From the IMG/VR virus record IMGVR_UViG_3300020185_000093, positions 1 through 43,791 of that record: 43,791 nucleotides of DNA. One strand, written 5' to 3'. A program made the position numbers and the translations under genes. This document shows positions 34,187 to 40,982 of this stretch, piece by piece; the first letter of the stretch is position 1, and each line of letters starts with the position of its first letter. The notes under the pieces are model-generated. The model was not told the DNA's origin and did not search any database. It was given only the letters and a program-made list of their open reading frames with translations. The DNA is from a virus.

Positions 34187-34384
34187 CTATTTAATAGGTG
34201 GTAAAGAATTTTGATCTGTTTTTTCTTCTTCTTCTAACTTTTCTATAGATTCTATTTTTTGGTTTAATTTTACTTGTATAGTACCTATAAAAATTGCATC
34301 AATACCTGTAATTGGGATGTAATTAGTAGATTTTCTAAGAGCACGTAATTCTCTTAAAGATAGATTTGTTAAATTGTAAGACAT
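34187..34384 (-). CDS. Small hypothetical protein between fibre genes
   Basis: This 65-residue protein (MSYNLTNLSLRELRALRKS) has a helical N-terminus, a short hydrophobic middle (GIDAIFIGTIQ) and a charged Glu/Lys-rich end. I do not recognise it. It is packed between another small gene and fibre 2. A role in fibre assembly is possible from position only. Confidence 0.45.
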   Translation of the reverse strand: MSYNLTNLSLRELRALRKSTNYIPITGIDAIFIGTIQVKLNQKIESIEKLEEEEKTDQNSLPPIK

Positions 34385-34395
34385 AACTCATTTTT

Positions 34396-34605
34396 TTATT
34401 TTTTAATTTGTTTGTATTTTTCTTGTAATTTTAAAGTTAAATTAAATAGGGTTTCTACATATTCTCCTTTAAATAAACTATTTTTAATTGTAACTAATAC
34501 AAGTTCAACTTCTTTATCTGTTAACTCTATATTATGAGTAATAGGTGTACTCAAATTATTTTTGGGTACACCTTTTACTTTAGTATTATTTGAACTAAAT
34601 GCCAT
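34396..34605 (-). CDS. Small hypothetical protein between fibre genes
   Basis: This 69-residue protein (MAFSSNNTKVKGVPKNN) ends in a helical, charged segment (ELVLVTIKNSLFKGEYVETLFNLTLKLQEKY), perhaps a small coiled coil. It has no recognised domain. It lies 11 bases before the next small gene and after fibre 3. Confidence 0.45.
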   Translation of the reverse strand: MAFSSNNTKVKGVPKNNLSTPITHNIELTDKEVELVLVTIKNSLFKGEYVETLFNLTLKLQEKYKQIKK

Positions 34606-34641
34606 AAACTTTTTTTTTATATAATAACTATTTTTTATTTT

Positions 34642-35859
34642 TTATGAATAAATATAAATATCACCTGAAGCAGATGTAAATATATTTCCTTCAGCCTGGT
34701 ATCTACTTGGTACTGAAGCAGGTAAAGCACCTCCTGTACCAATTACTGCAGTTGCCATAAAGGCATCTGGGATAAATGTTGAACCACTAGCGTGGAAAGA
34801 ACTTGTTAATCCCCATCTTTCGGTTGATAAACCGTCAAATGCAAAAACATCTCCAAAATCTTGTGTAGTTTGTTGTACTACAATACCACCATCTCCAACA
34901 GCATTTGAACCAGAAGCTAATAAAATAAATCTATCAGCAACTAATAAATTTTCTGAGTTTTGGAAAGATGCTGTTCCTTGTACTGTTAAATCATGACTTA
35001 TTACTACATCTCCTGTTACAGATAATAAACCTCCTAATGTAGTACCCCCAGTACTATCAAAAGTAAGATTTTGTTCTGCATTAGCACTTTCACCATCAAT
35101 ATCAGTTAAAACTCTATCATTACCTGTGTTAGTTATGTTAATAACACCTGATGTACCTGATGAGCCTGAAGTACCTGAAGAGCCTGAAGTTCCTGAAGAG
35201 CCTGAAGAGCCTGAAGTTCCTGAAGAGCCTGAAGAGCCTGAAGTTCCTGATGAACCTGATGTTCCAGGATTACCATCATTACCACTAGTACCACTTGAAC
35301 CTGAACTACCATCTGTACCACTTGTACCATCTGTACCTGAAGTACCTGATGTGCCTGAAGATCCTGAAGAACCACTTGTACCACTTGTTCCAGAAGAACC
35401 TGATGTACCTGGGTTACCATCTACACCACTTGTTCCACTTGAACCAGAAGAACCGTCTGTACCGCTTGTTCCAGAAGAACCTGATGTACCTGGGTTACCA
35501 TCTATACCACTTGTTCCAGATGAACCACTTGTTCCATCTGTACCACTTGTTCCACTAGTACCACTTGTTCCTGAAGAACCTGAAGTTCCAGGATTACCAT
35601 CGTTACCACTAGTTCCTGAAGAACCTGATGTACCATCATTACCACTAGTTCCTGAAGAGCCTGATGTACCATTTGTACCTGATGTACCAGATGTACCAGA
35701 GGATCCTGAAGATCCTGCACTTTCTCTAGTACCTACAACTCCAGCAGGGCTAATTACTAATACTGTTTCTTCTGATGCTTGTGTTGCTAAGTTTGTTAAT
35801 GATACTTTTGCTAATTCAGCATCCGAACCACTAACTATTACTTTTTTCCAATTTGCCAT
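34642..35859 (-). CDS. Short collagen-like tail fibre (third paralogue)
   Basis: This 405-residue fibre has the shared N-terminal anchor (MANWKKVIVSGSDAELAKVS), one collagen-like block (about 48-237) and the shared linker (NDRVLTDIDGESANAEQNL). Its C-terminal domain of about 140 residues has LLSVTGDVVISHDLTVQGTASF and ADRFILLASGSNAVGDGGIVVQ, which resembles tip domains of other phage fibres, and ends with ASGDIYIYS. It is the first and shortest of three tandem paralogues, probably an accessory fibre or an attachment adaptor. No enzyme motif is visible. Confidence 0.8.
   Translation of the reverse strand: MANWKKVIVSGSDAELAKVSLTNLATQASEETVLVISPAGVVGTRESAGSSGSSGTSGTSGTNGTSGSSGTSGNDGTSGSSGTSGNDGNPGTSGSSGTSGTSGTSGTDGTSGSSGTSGIDGNPGTSGSSGTSGTDGSSGSSGTSGVDGNPGTSGSSGTSGTSGSSGSSGTSGTSGTDGTSGTDGSSGSSGTSGNDGNPGTSGSSGTSGSSGSSGTSGSSGSSGTSGSSGTSGSSGTSGVINITNTGNDRVLTDIDGESANAEQNLTFDSTGGTTLGGLLSVTGDVVISHDLTVQGTASFQNSENLLVADRFILLASGSNAVGDGGIVVQQTTQDFGDVFAFDGLSTERWGLTSSFHASGSTFIPDAFMATAVIGTGGALPASVPSRYQAEGNIFTSASGDIYIYS
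35149..35715 (-). repeat. DNA of collagen-like block, fibre 3
   Basis: Gly-X-Y coding repeat like those of fibres 1 and 2, with Asp-Gly-Asn-Pro-Gly-Thr-Ser segments repeated. It shares long stretches of similar sequence with the fibre 2 block. Confidence 0.8.
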
Positions 35860-35893
35860 TGCTTATTTTTATTATTTATGTGATGTTATATTT

Positions 35894-35905
35894 TATTATA
35901 CGTAT
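35894..35905 (-). promoter_or_regulatory. Variant late-promoter-like motif before fibre 3
   Basis: The sense strand reads ATACGTATAATA then AAAT, 34 bases before the ATG at 35859. It keeps the TATAATA half of the consensus. Confidence 0.4.
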
Positions 35906-35923
35906 TAAATTATTCTTTAGAGG

Positions 35924-36301
35924 TTAAAAACCTAAGTAAAATTCATTTGAAACAAATGCTATTCCTCCTTCTACTGCAGGGGGTAAAGAAATAAATTCAA
36001 ATAATTGTAAAGTTCCACTATTATTTATTTTTAAACCTTTATCTGATGCATTTTTTATTATCATTAAATCACTAGAGGTGTTATCATTGATTTCAAACCT
36101 AGCACCTACTGATGGTCCTCCTATTCCTAGGTTAGTACCATCAAATTGGAGTTGGGCATTTCCTTCTATTTCTTCGTTACCCGTAGCTGTTAATACATAA
36201 TTATCAATATTATTTATGATACTTATACTACCACCTCCTGTATTCTGAGTATTATATGCTCCTACTTTTAAGGAGTCGACAAATCTTATATTACTAGACA
36301 T
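35924..36301 (-). CDS. Small fibre-linker-like protein
   Basis: This 125-residue protein contains DNYVLTATGNEEIEGNAQL followed by QFDGTNLGIGG, which matches the linker after the collagen block in all three fibres (for example GLNAEANLNFDGTNLSVG in fibre 1). It lacks the shared N-terminal anchor and any collagen repeat. The rest is strand-rich (ARFEINDNTSSDLMIIKNAS). It may be a small fibre subunit or adaptor. It follows the gp15-like gene with an 18-base gap. Confidence 0.55.
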   Translation of the reverse strand: MSSNIRFVDSLKVGAYNTQNTGGGSISIINNIDNYVLTATGNEEIEGNAQLQFDGTNLGIGGPSVGARFEINDNTSSDLMIIKNASDKGLKINNSGTLQLFEFISLPPAVEGGIAFVSNEFYLGF

Positions 36302-36319
36302 TAATTTTTATTTTTTATT

Positions 36320-37297
36320 TTATTCGTTAGAATCTCGTTTCTTCTCATAAATATCACTAAGTCCTCCTTCAGATTCAAGAGCTACTCTAGTCCTACCATC
36401 TTTTGTTTGAGTTACCCCAGCATCAAAAAGAAGACTGTTTGAAGTTGTTTCTGTTTGGATTATGAATTTAGATTTTGTATTATATTTAGAAATTGAATTC
36501 ATATCTTTTTGAACAGTATCTGGGATAATATAACCTCTTAATCTTATATTAAATGTACCTTTTACTAATCTATCTTTATTAGGAGTAAGTGAAGTTTCAG
36601 TAGAAAAACTATCAATAAAAGCTCTAAATTTAAATCTTTCAGGATTACCCCAATAAGCATCAGAAGCATATTCACATGATTCAATTATTTTATTTAATTG
36701 TTCCATATAATATGTTTGAATTAAACAACTATATTCTATATTGACAAAATCAGGGACAGCCACAGCATAAAATTGTTTTGAGGGTACTGCATTATTGATA
36801 TTATCAAAATTATTATAAAAATTTTTTGGATTATAAGCTCGTTGAAAACTACCATATAAATTAGGACTGTTAGCATCTAACTTATTATATATGGTTCTAT
36901 CTTTTGTTATAGAATTTCTTTTTAATACTATAATAGGTAACATTATAGCACCATTTTTATCTCTATAATAATTATCTTTTTGAAAGGATTTCCATCTTTC
37001 TGGGGAACCATATATTATAGGTACTTCTCTTCTTTCACCATTTTGAAAAACAAAAGGCTTAATTACTTCATTAAAATAATAAAATACTGCTTCATCTAAA
37101 TCTTTTATACCAATAGAAAAAGGTTTTGTAGTATCACCACTCCAAGATAATTTTTCAGATCTATTAAAGTTTATACCACTTTCATTTAAGTTTGCAGGTA
37201 ATGGAATGTTTGGATTACCATATCTAGCTGAAGTTGGTCTTTGTTGATCTATACTTAGCTCTTTTTGAGTTTTTGGAATGGGTTTTCTTATAGCCAT
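36320..37297 (-). CDS. 15: gp15-like tail terminator / sheath stabiliser
   Basis: This 325-residue protein contains REVPIIYGSPERWKSFQKD (near 88-106), close to the N-terminal pattern of T4 gp15 (VPITYASKEHF-like), and an extended basic N-terminus. gp15 caps the tail tube and sheath and joins them to the neck. Other features are IEYSCLIQTYYMEQLNKIIE and FRAFIDSFSTETSL. T4 gp15 is 272 residues. The start forms a TAATG overlap with the gp14-like gene, so the two are translationally coupled and probably act together. The call rests on motif and order, not alignment. Confidence 0.6.
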   Translation of the reverse strand: MAIRKPIPKTQKELSIDQQRPTSARYGNPNIPLPANLNESGINFNRSEKLSWSGDTTKPFSIGIKDLDEAVFYYFNEVIKPFVFQNGERREVPIIYGSPERWKSFQKDNYYRDKNGAIMLPIIVLKRNSITKDRTIYNKLDANSPNLYGSFQRAYNPKNFYNNFDNINNAVPSKQFYAVAVPDFVNIEYSCLIQTYYMEQLNKIIESCEYASDAYWGNPERFKFRAFIDSFSTETSLTPNKDRLVKGTFNIRLRGYIIPDTVQKDMNSISKYNTKSKFIIQTETTSNSLLFDAGVTQTKDGRTRVALESEGGLSDIYEKKRDSNE

Positions 37298-37827
37298 TAG
37301 AAACGTTCTTTATAAGGTGAAATTGCAACTTTATCAGCTGGAATATAATATGTTGATACTAATACTGATACACTTTCTCCAAATTTATCTAAGTCTGGAT
37401 TTAAAGGGTTTGGAGTACCATCAGAATTGTTATTAGGATATGATGGGTTTTTTCCTCCCCAGTATTGATTTCCTACTGTACTTTGTACACCATAGTATCC
37501 TTCCTGGTACAATATAATATCACCTACTTCTGGTATTACCTTAGCTACTTTTAAATCATCTCTTAAAAAGTAAAAGTCAATAGCTTGATTAAATTGTATT
37601 CCTTCTTCATCTTCACCATATTGTTGGTCTTGTCTATTTATTAATACATTAAATAAAAAGGGACCATTGTAAAATTTTTCACCAGCAGCTTCACCATAAA
37701 TATTAACTTTAGTTTCTTCTAGTTTAAATTGATATATAGCACATTGTTGGGTAATAATATTGCCCATCAATTCTCTGTTTAATTTTCTTAGGAGAGATAC
37801 ATCCCTAAGTCCTGTGTACATTGCCAT
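37297..37827 (-). CDS. 14: gp14-like neck protein
   Basis: This 176-residue protein has a helical start (DVSLLRKLNRELMGNII), a strand region and IPEVGDIILYQEGYYGVQ, typical of neck and head-completion proteins of the gp14 type. T4 gp14 is 256 residues, so this is shorter. It lies between the gp13-like and gp15-like genes, the T4 order, with a one-base gap upstream and a TAATG overlap downstream. It would join the DNA-filled head to the tail. Confidence comes mostly from order. Confidence 0.55.
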   Translation of the reverse strand: MAMYTGLRDVSLLRKLNRELMGNIITQQCAIYQFKLEETKVNIYGEAAGEKFYNGPFLFNVLINRQDQQYGEDEEGIQFNQAIDFYFLRDDLKVAKVIPEVGDIILYQEGYYGVQSTVGNQYWGGKNPSYPNNNSDGTPNPLNPDLDKFGESVSVLVSTYYIPADKVAISPYKERF

Positions 37828-37828
37828 A

Positions 37829-39019
37829 TTATCCTATATAAATAAATGTTGGAACTCCTTCTAATTCTTTATCTCTACTTTCTTTTTCACTAGCTCTCCT
37901 AGCTAATAAAGAAGAACGAGAAGTTTCATCAAAATATGTCCTTAATCTTTCTAATAAAGCAGTTTTTTCAGCAGTAGCTGCTGCCAATAAATCTGCTTGA
38001 TTTAATGTCATATCTGAATTAGGGATAGGAATTGTACTATATTTACCTCTTACATACCCTAAAATTTCTTTTACTAAAGCTAAAGTATACTCAAAAATCC
38101 ATTGTCTACCAATTGAATTAATTAGATTATAATCAGGATTTGCATAAGGCATATTAGAAGCATTTGTTACTTGACCACATGCTGGGTCTACACTTCCACT
38201 TGCCCTATCATTTACTTTAATATATTCAAACCACATATTACCTACAGATGAACCACTAATCATTTCATCATCATTAGTATGAGTAAAAGGTCCTGGGATT
38301 GGAAATACTCTTAAAACATTATTATGCATTTCAAAACTATAATTAGACATTCTAACCATTTCATTCATTTCAATAGCTTGAATAACTTGCATATCATAAT
38401 TAAGAGGCATCATTAAATAACCCATTCCACCTCCAAAACCTCCAAGTCCGGTTAACCCAGCAGCTGCTGCTCCACCAAACCCAAAACCATCAAAGGGTGC
38501 TAAATATCTAGCTGATGCGGGAGTTGGTTCTTGATAAAATACTCTTTTTATTTCAATACTACCTGTTATATTTTTTTCTTCTGCCCATGCTTTTAAATCA
38601 TAGTCTTGAATACTTGAAGTTAAAGGAATAAAGCCTTTATACCAAGGAATATTTCCTCCTGTACCTGCTTCGGCACCATATTGTTCAGACATTCTAATTA
38701 CAGCTCCTAAATTAGGAGTTACAATACTATCATTTAAGAATACAAAATCCTCTATTTCAAATCCTTCTAAAGTTAATAAATTATCTCTAACAAGATAAGA
38801 ATATAATTCATTTCCATATACAGTAATTGCTTCTTCAAAAGCAGTAAAGAAAGAACCTGATTGTAATTCTATATCTACTAGAGGATAACCTAATCTAATA
38901 GCACAGAATTCAGCTACTTTTACACAATCTTTTTGAAAATCAATACTATTGTTATAAAACTTAAAAGGCACTGAATCGGGATTCCAAAGTGGATTACCAT
39001 CATATATAGGTACATTCAT
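37829..39019 (-). CDS. 13: gp13-like neck protein
   Basis: This 396-residue protein has a helical domain followed by FFTAFEEAITVYGNELYSY, a pattern seen in head-tail connector/neck proteins. It has a Gly-rich loop (FGFGGAAAAGLTGLGGFGGG near 175-198), strands around VLRVFPIPGP, and a long C-terminal helical part with RQWIFEYTLALVKEILGYVRGKY, ending in a charged helix. T4 gp13 is about 309 residues. It starts the 13-14-15 group directly after a terminator/late-promoter pair. The exact homologue is inferred from order; a neck role is likely. Confidence 0.55.
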   Translation of the reverse strand: MNVPIYDGNPLWNPDSVPFKFYNNSIDFQKDCVKVAEFCAIRLGYPLVDIELQSGSFFTAFEEAITVYGNELYSYLVRDNLLTLEGFEIEDFVFLNDSIVTPNLGAVIRMSEQYGAEAGTGGNIPWYKGFIPLTSSIQDYDLKAWAEEKNITGSIEIKRVFYQEPTPASARYLAPFDGFGFGGAAAAGLTGLGGFGGGMGYLMMPLNYDMQVIQAIEMNEMVRMSNYSFEMHNNVLRVFPIPGPFTHTNDDEMISGSSVGNMWFEYIKVNDRASGSVDPACGQVTNASNMPYANPDYNLINSIGRQWIFEYTLALVKEILGYVRGKYSTIPIPNSDMTLNQADLLAAATAEKTALLERLRTYFDETSRSSLLARRASEKESRDKELEGVPTFIYIG

Positions 39020-39033
39020 AATATAGTTAGTTT

Positions 39034-39045
39034 TATTATAAATAT
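39034..39045 (-). promoter_or_regulatory. Late-promoter-like motif before the neck gene group
   Basis: The sense strand reads ATATTTATAATA then AAAC, 14 bases before the gp13-like ATG and 1 base after the T-tract of the terminator at 39047-39071. Confidence 0.55.
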
Positions 39046-39046
39046 G

Positions 39047-39071
39047 AAAAAAAAGACCTCAAATTGAGGCC
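39047..39071 (-). terminator. Intrinsic terminator upstream of the neck genes
   Basis: On the sense strand GGCCTCA-ATT-TGAGGTC forms a 7-pair stem (one G-U), followed by eight T. It lies 31 bases after the stop of the 116-residue gene and abuts a late-promoter-like motif. Confidence 0.7.
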
Positions 39072-39102
39072 TTAAATTTTATTTTATTTTTATTTTTTAT
39101 AT

Positions 39103-39453
39103 TTACCCATTAAATACCATCAAATATGCTGACCCTGAAGCATCTCCTGCCCCACTACCAGATAACCATACTGAACCAGTTACTAAAGGTTCTGTTGTTG
39201 GTAAATTAGAAATTAACATTGAAGTTTGGAATGAATCTGAACTAGTTATTATTAAAGCGTATCCTCCTATATTGTCATAATCAATTGTTATTGATGAAGC
39301 AGATATTGAGTTACCTACATTTAAAGATTCTGATACTGTTAATGAACCAGTTATTGCATGTGACCCTGTAAAGTGTCTAAAATTGTTATCTACTTCAGTA
39401 ATTGTTAAAGCTGATCCTTTACCATCTGAGCCTGTTCTGTATGTTAATGCCAT
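39103..39453 (-). CDS. Small virion-type protein
   Basis: This 116-residue protein begins MALTYRTGSDGKGSALTITEVDNNF, an opening often seen in phage fibre or whisker proteins, and is rich in Ser, Thr and Gly with short strands (TGSLTVSESLNVGNSIS). The end, TEPLVTGSVWLSGSG then SAYLMVFNG, resembles C-terminal tips of small virion beta proteins. The exact role is unknown; a head or neck decoration or fibre is possible. It has its own variant late motif and terminator, so it is a single-gene unit. Confidence 0.5.
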   Translation of the reverse strand: MALTYRTGSDGKGSALTITEVDNNFRHFTGSHAITGSLTVSESLNVGNSISASSITIDYDNIGGYALIITSSDSFQTSMLISNLPTTEPLVTGSVWLSGSGAGDASGSAYLMVFNG

Positions 39454-39473
39454 TTTTTTATTAAATTTAATTT

Positions 39474-39485
39474 TGTTATAAATAT
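39474..39485 (-). promoter_or_regulatory. Late-promoter-like motif before the small virion protein
   Basis: The sense strand reads ATATTTATAACA then AAAT, 20 bases before the ATG at 39453 and overlapping the end of the previous gene. It has the same C variant as the copy at 11584. Confidence 0.45.
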
Positions 39486-40024
39486 TAAGAAGAAGCTATA
39501 AAATATTCTATTTGAACATCTGCTGTATCTGCTTTTGCTTTTATAGAAGATAAAGTTGAAAAAGATGAAAAATATTGAATATCAACATACCCTTCTACAG
39601 CATAATCATAATAATCAGTTCCTTGAAATTGACCATTTGAAAATACCATAGATTTTCCAGCATCTAATTTAAATAAAGTTTCATCCCCTGAACCTACATT
39701 ATCTGTATTTGGGTTTTGGGCTTCTGGACTGTCTTGAATTAAATATAGTGATACAAAATTGGTTGAACATAGATTTGTAAATCTCATATATTTAACTGTA
39801 TCTCTTACAAAAGAACCTGCAGTTTGTTGCTCTTCAGAATCTGAGAATTTTAAGATTTCTATACCACTACCACTAAATGCGGGGGCAATAGTGTCTGTTC
39901 TTCTCATTATTTGGTTAATATCTTTAATAACCGAAATGTTTAGTGCCTCTTCCATATTACCATTAGGTAATCTAATTGCTTCTGATATAGTTACTGTAAG
40001 GGAACCAGTAGGGTTACATGCCAT
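39485..40024 (-). CDS. Hypothetical virion-region protein
   Basis: This 179-residue protein (MACNPTGSLTVTISEAIRLP) is beta-rich with no enzyme motif: KYMRFTNLCSTNFVSLYLIQDS, LFKLDAGKSMVFSN, YVDIQYFSSFSTLSSI, ending DVQIEYFIASS. The make-up suggests a head decoration or neck-associated subunit. It lies between phoH and the small virion protein with an exact late-type motif 10 bases upstream. I do not recognise the family. Confidence 0.5.
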   Translation of the reverse strand: MACNPTGSLTVTISEAIRLPNGNMEEALNISVIKDINQIMRRTDTIAPAFSGSGIEILKFSDSEEQQTAGSFVRDTVKYMRFTNLCSTNFVSLYLIQDSPEAQNPNTDNVGSGDETLFKLDAGKSMVFSNGQFQGTDYYDYAVEGYVDIQYFSSFSTLSSIKAKADTADVQIEYFIASS

Positions 40025-40034
40025 AATAATATTT

Positions 40035-40046
40035 TATTATAAATAT
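40035..40046 (-). promoter_or_regulatory. Late-promoter-like motif after phoH
   Basis: The sense strand reads ATATTTATAATA then AAAT, only 10 bases before the ATG at 40024. A transcript starting downstream of a -10-like box here would have a very short leader. Confidence 0.5.
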
Positions 40047-40050
40047 GGTG

Positions 40051-40788
40051 CTAATTTTTATTAGTATAAATATATGAACCAGATGTAGTAATACTTACAC
40101 CCCTTTCAACTGCCCCTTGATAATATTCTAATAAATCTTCTACAATTTCATGTCTATGGTTAGAAGTTAAAGTAATAGCTTCAAGATTTTTAATTCGTCT
40201 TGCAGCTGTATATAAAAATTTAAACCCGGAGTCACCTTTTTTCTTTAAATCAGTTTGATGGGCATCACCACATACCATCATTTTACTTCTTAAACCTAAA
40301 CGTGATGTAATCATTTCCATTTGTTCATGAGTAACATTTTGTGCTTCATCAACTATAATTATTGAATCTAAAAATGTTCTACCTCTCATAAATGATACTG
40401 GTACTATTTCTATTTTACCATCTTCAATAAGTTTTTCAACTTTAACTTTATCATACAACTGGAAGAAGTTTTGGTAAATAGGTTGAACCCAAGGATCCAT
40501 TTTTTCTCTTAAATCACCAGGTAAAAATCCTATTTCTTCTTTTGATACCGTAGGTCTAGTTATTATTATTTTATTGTATTGTCTTCGTAACAATCCATCT
40601 AAAGCAACATTACATGCTAATAATGTTTTTCCACTACCTGCACTGCCACCTAAAAGAGTGATTGTGTTTTCAAGTATGATTGCTTTTGCTTCTTTTTGTT
40701 CTTCATTAAGTTGGAGTTTGAACTTAATTGGATTTTTAGGAATTCTTTTAGGACGATATACATCGTCCGTATAGGGTTTACTTGCCAT
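40051..40788 (-). CDS. phoH: PhoH-like P-loop ATPase
   Basis: This 245-residue protein has the PhoH signature: Walker A GGSAGSGKT at 47-55, IIITRPTVSKEEIGFLPGD, SFMRGRTFLDSIIIVDEAQN with Walker B, then KMMVCGDAHQTD and GFKFLYTAARRI. It is an RNA/DNA-associated ATPase of uncertain role, very common in marine phages and sometimes linked to phosphate stress in hosts. The nuclease domain found in some PhoH2 proteins is absent. The gene is isolated between the capsid terminator and the virion genes, with a 120-base leader that begins with a variant late motif. Confidence 0.85.
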   Translation of the reverse strand: MASKPYTDDVYRPKRIPKNPIKFKLQLNEEQKEAKAIILENTITLLGGSAGSGKTLLACNVALDGLLRRQYNKIIITRPTVSKEEIGFLPGDLREKMDPWVQPIYQNFFQLYDKVKVEKLIEDGKIEIVPVSFMRGRTFLDSIIIVDEAQNVTHEQMEMITSRLGLRSKMMVCGDAHQTDLKKKGDSGFKFLYTAARRIKNLEAITLTSNHRHEIVEDLLEYYQGAVERGVSITTSGSYIYTNKN

Positions 40789-40909
40789 GAATCTTTGAGG
40801 TTTGTGGTTATGTACTTAAAAAATATAACCGTTGTAAATACGTTAAAAAACCATAAATAATTAATATAGCTATATAATGAGATAAATATATTTTGTATAT
40901 AACGCATTT

Positions 40910-40921
40910 TGTTATACATAT
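40910..40921 (-). promoter_or_regulatory. Variant late-promoter-like motif before phoH
   Basis: The sense strand reads ATATGTATAACA then AAAT. It lies 4 bases after the T-rich tail of the capsid terminator and about 120 bases before the phoH ATG, in the same terminator/promoter layout as at 39.05, 15.3 and 14.25 kb. Confidence 0.45.
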
Positions 40922-40925
40922 TAAA

Positions 40926-40956
40926 AACAAAAAAAAACCCGGTCAAAGACCGGGTT
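40926..40956 (-). terminator. Strong intrinsic terminator after the major capsid gene
   Basis: On the sense strand AACCCGGTC-TTT-GACCGGGTT is a perfect stem of 7 GC-rich plus 2 pairs, followed by a long T-run with one G. It lies about 27 bases past the capsid stop and ends the gp22-gp23 unit. It is the strongest hairpin I saw in this AT-rich window. Confidence 0.85.
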
Positions 40957-40982
40957 AATTCTAATTAAGATTTAATCTATTA

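Noticed and set aside
33000-34214. 404-residue plus-strand frame over fibre 2
   Set aside because: It is antisense of the collagen-like coding repeat (VPEEPEVP pattern) with no start context or domain.
35126-35908. 260-residue plus-strand frame over fibre 3
   Set aside because: Same antisense artefact of the collagen repeat.
14238-40046. T4 late promoter TATAAATA reading on the plus strand
   Set aside because: The plus strand does contain TATAAATA at these sites, but a promoter in that direction would be antisense to every gene here. I kept the minus-strand reading ATATTTATAATA.
40789-40982. Possible small gene or tRNA in the largest gap
   Set aside because: The gap holds the capsid terminator and the phoH leader with a promoter-like motif. 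I saw no cloverleaf and no credible short gene.
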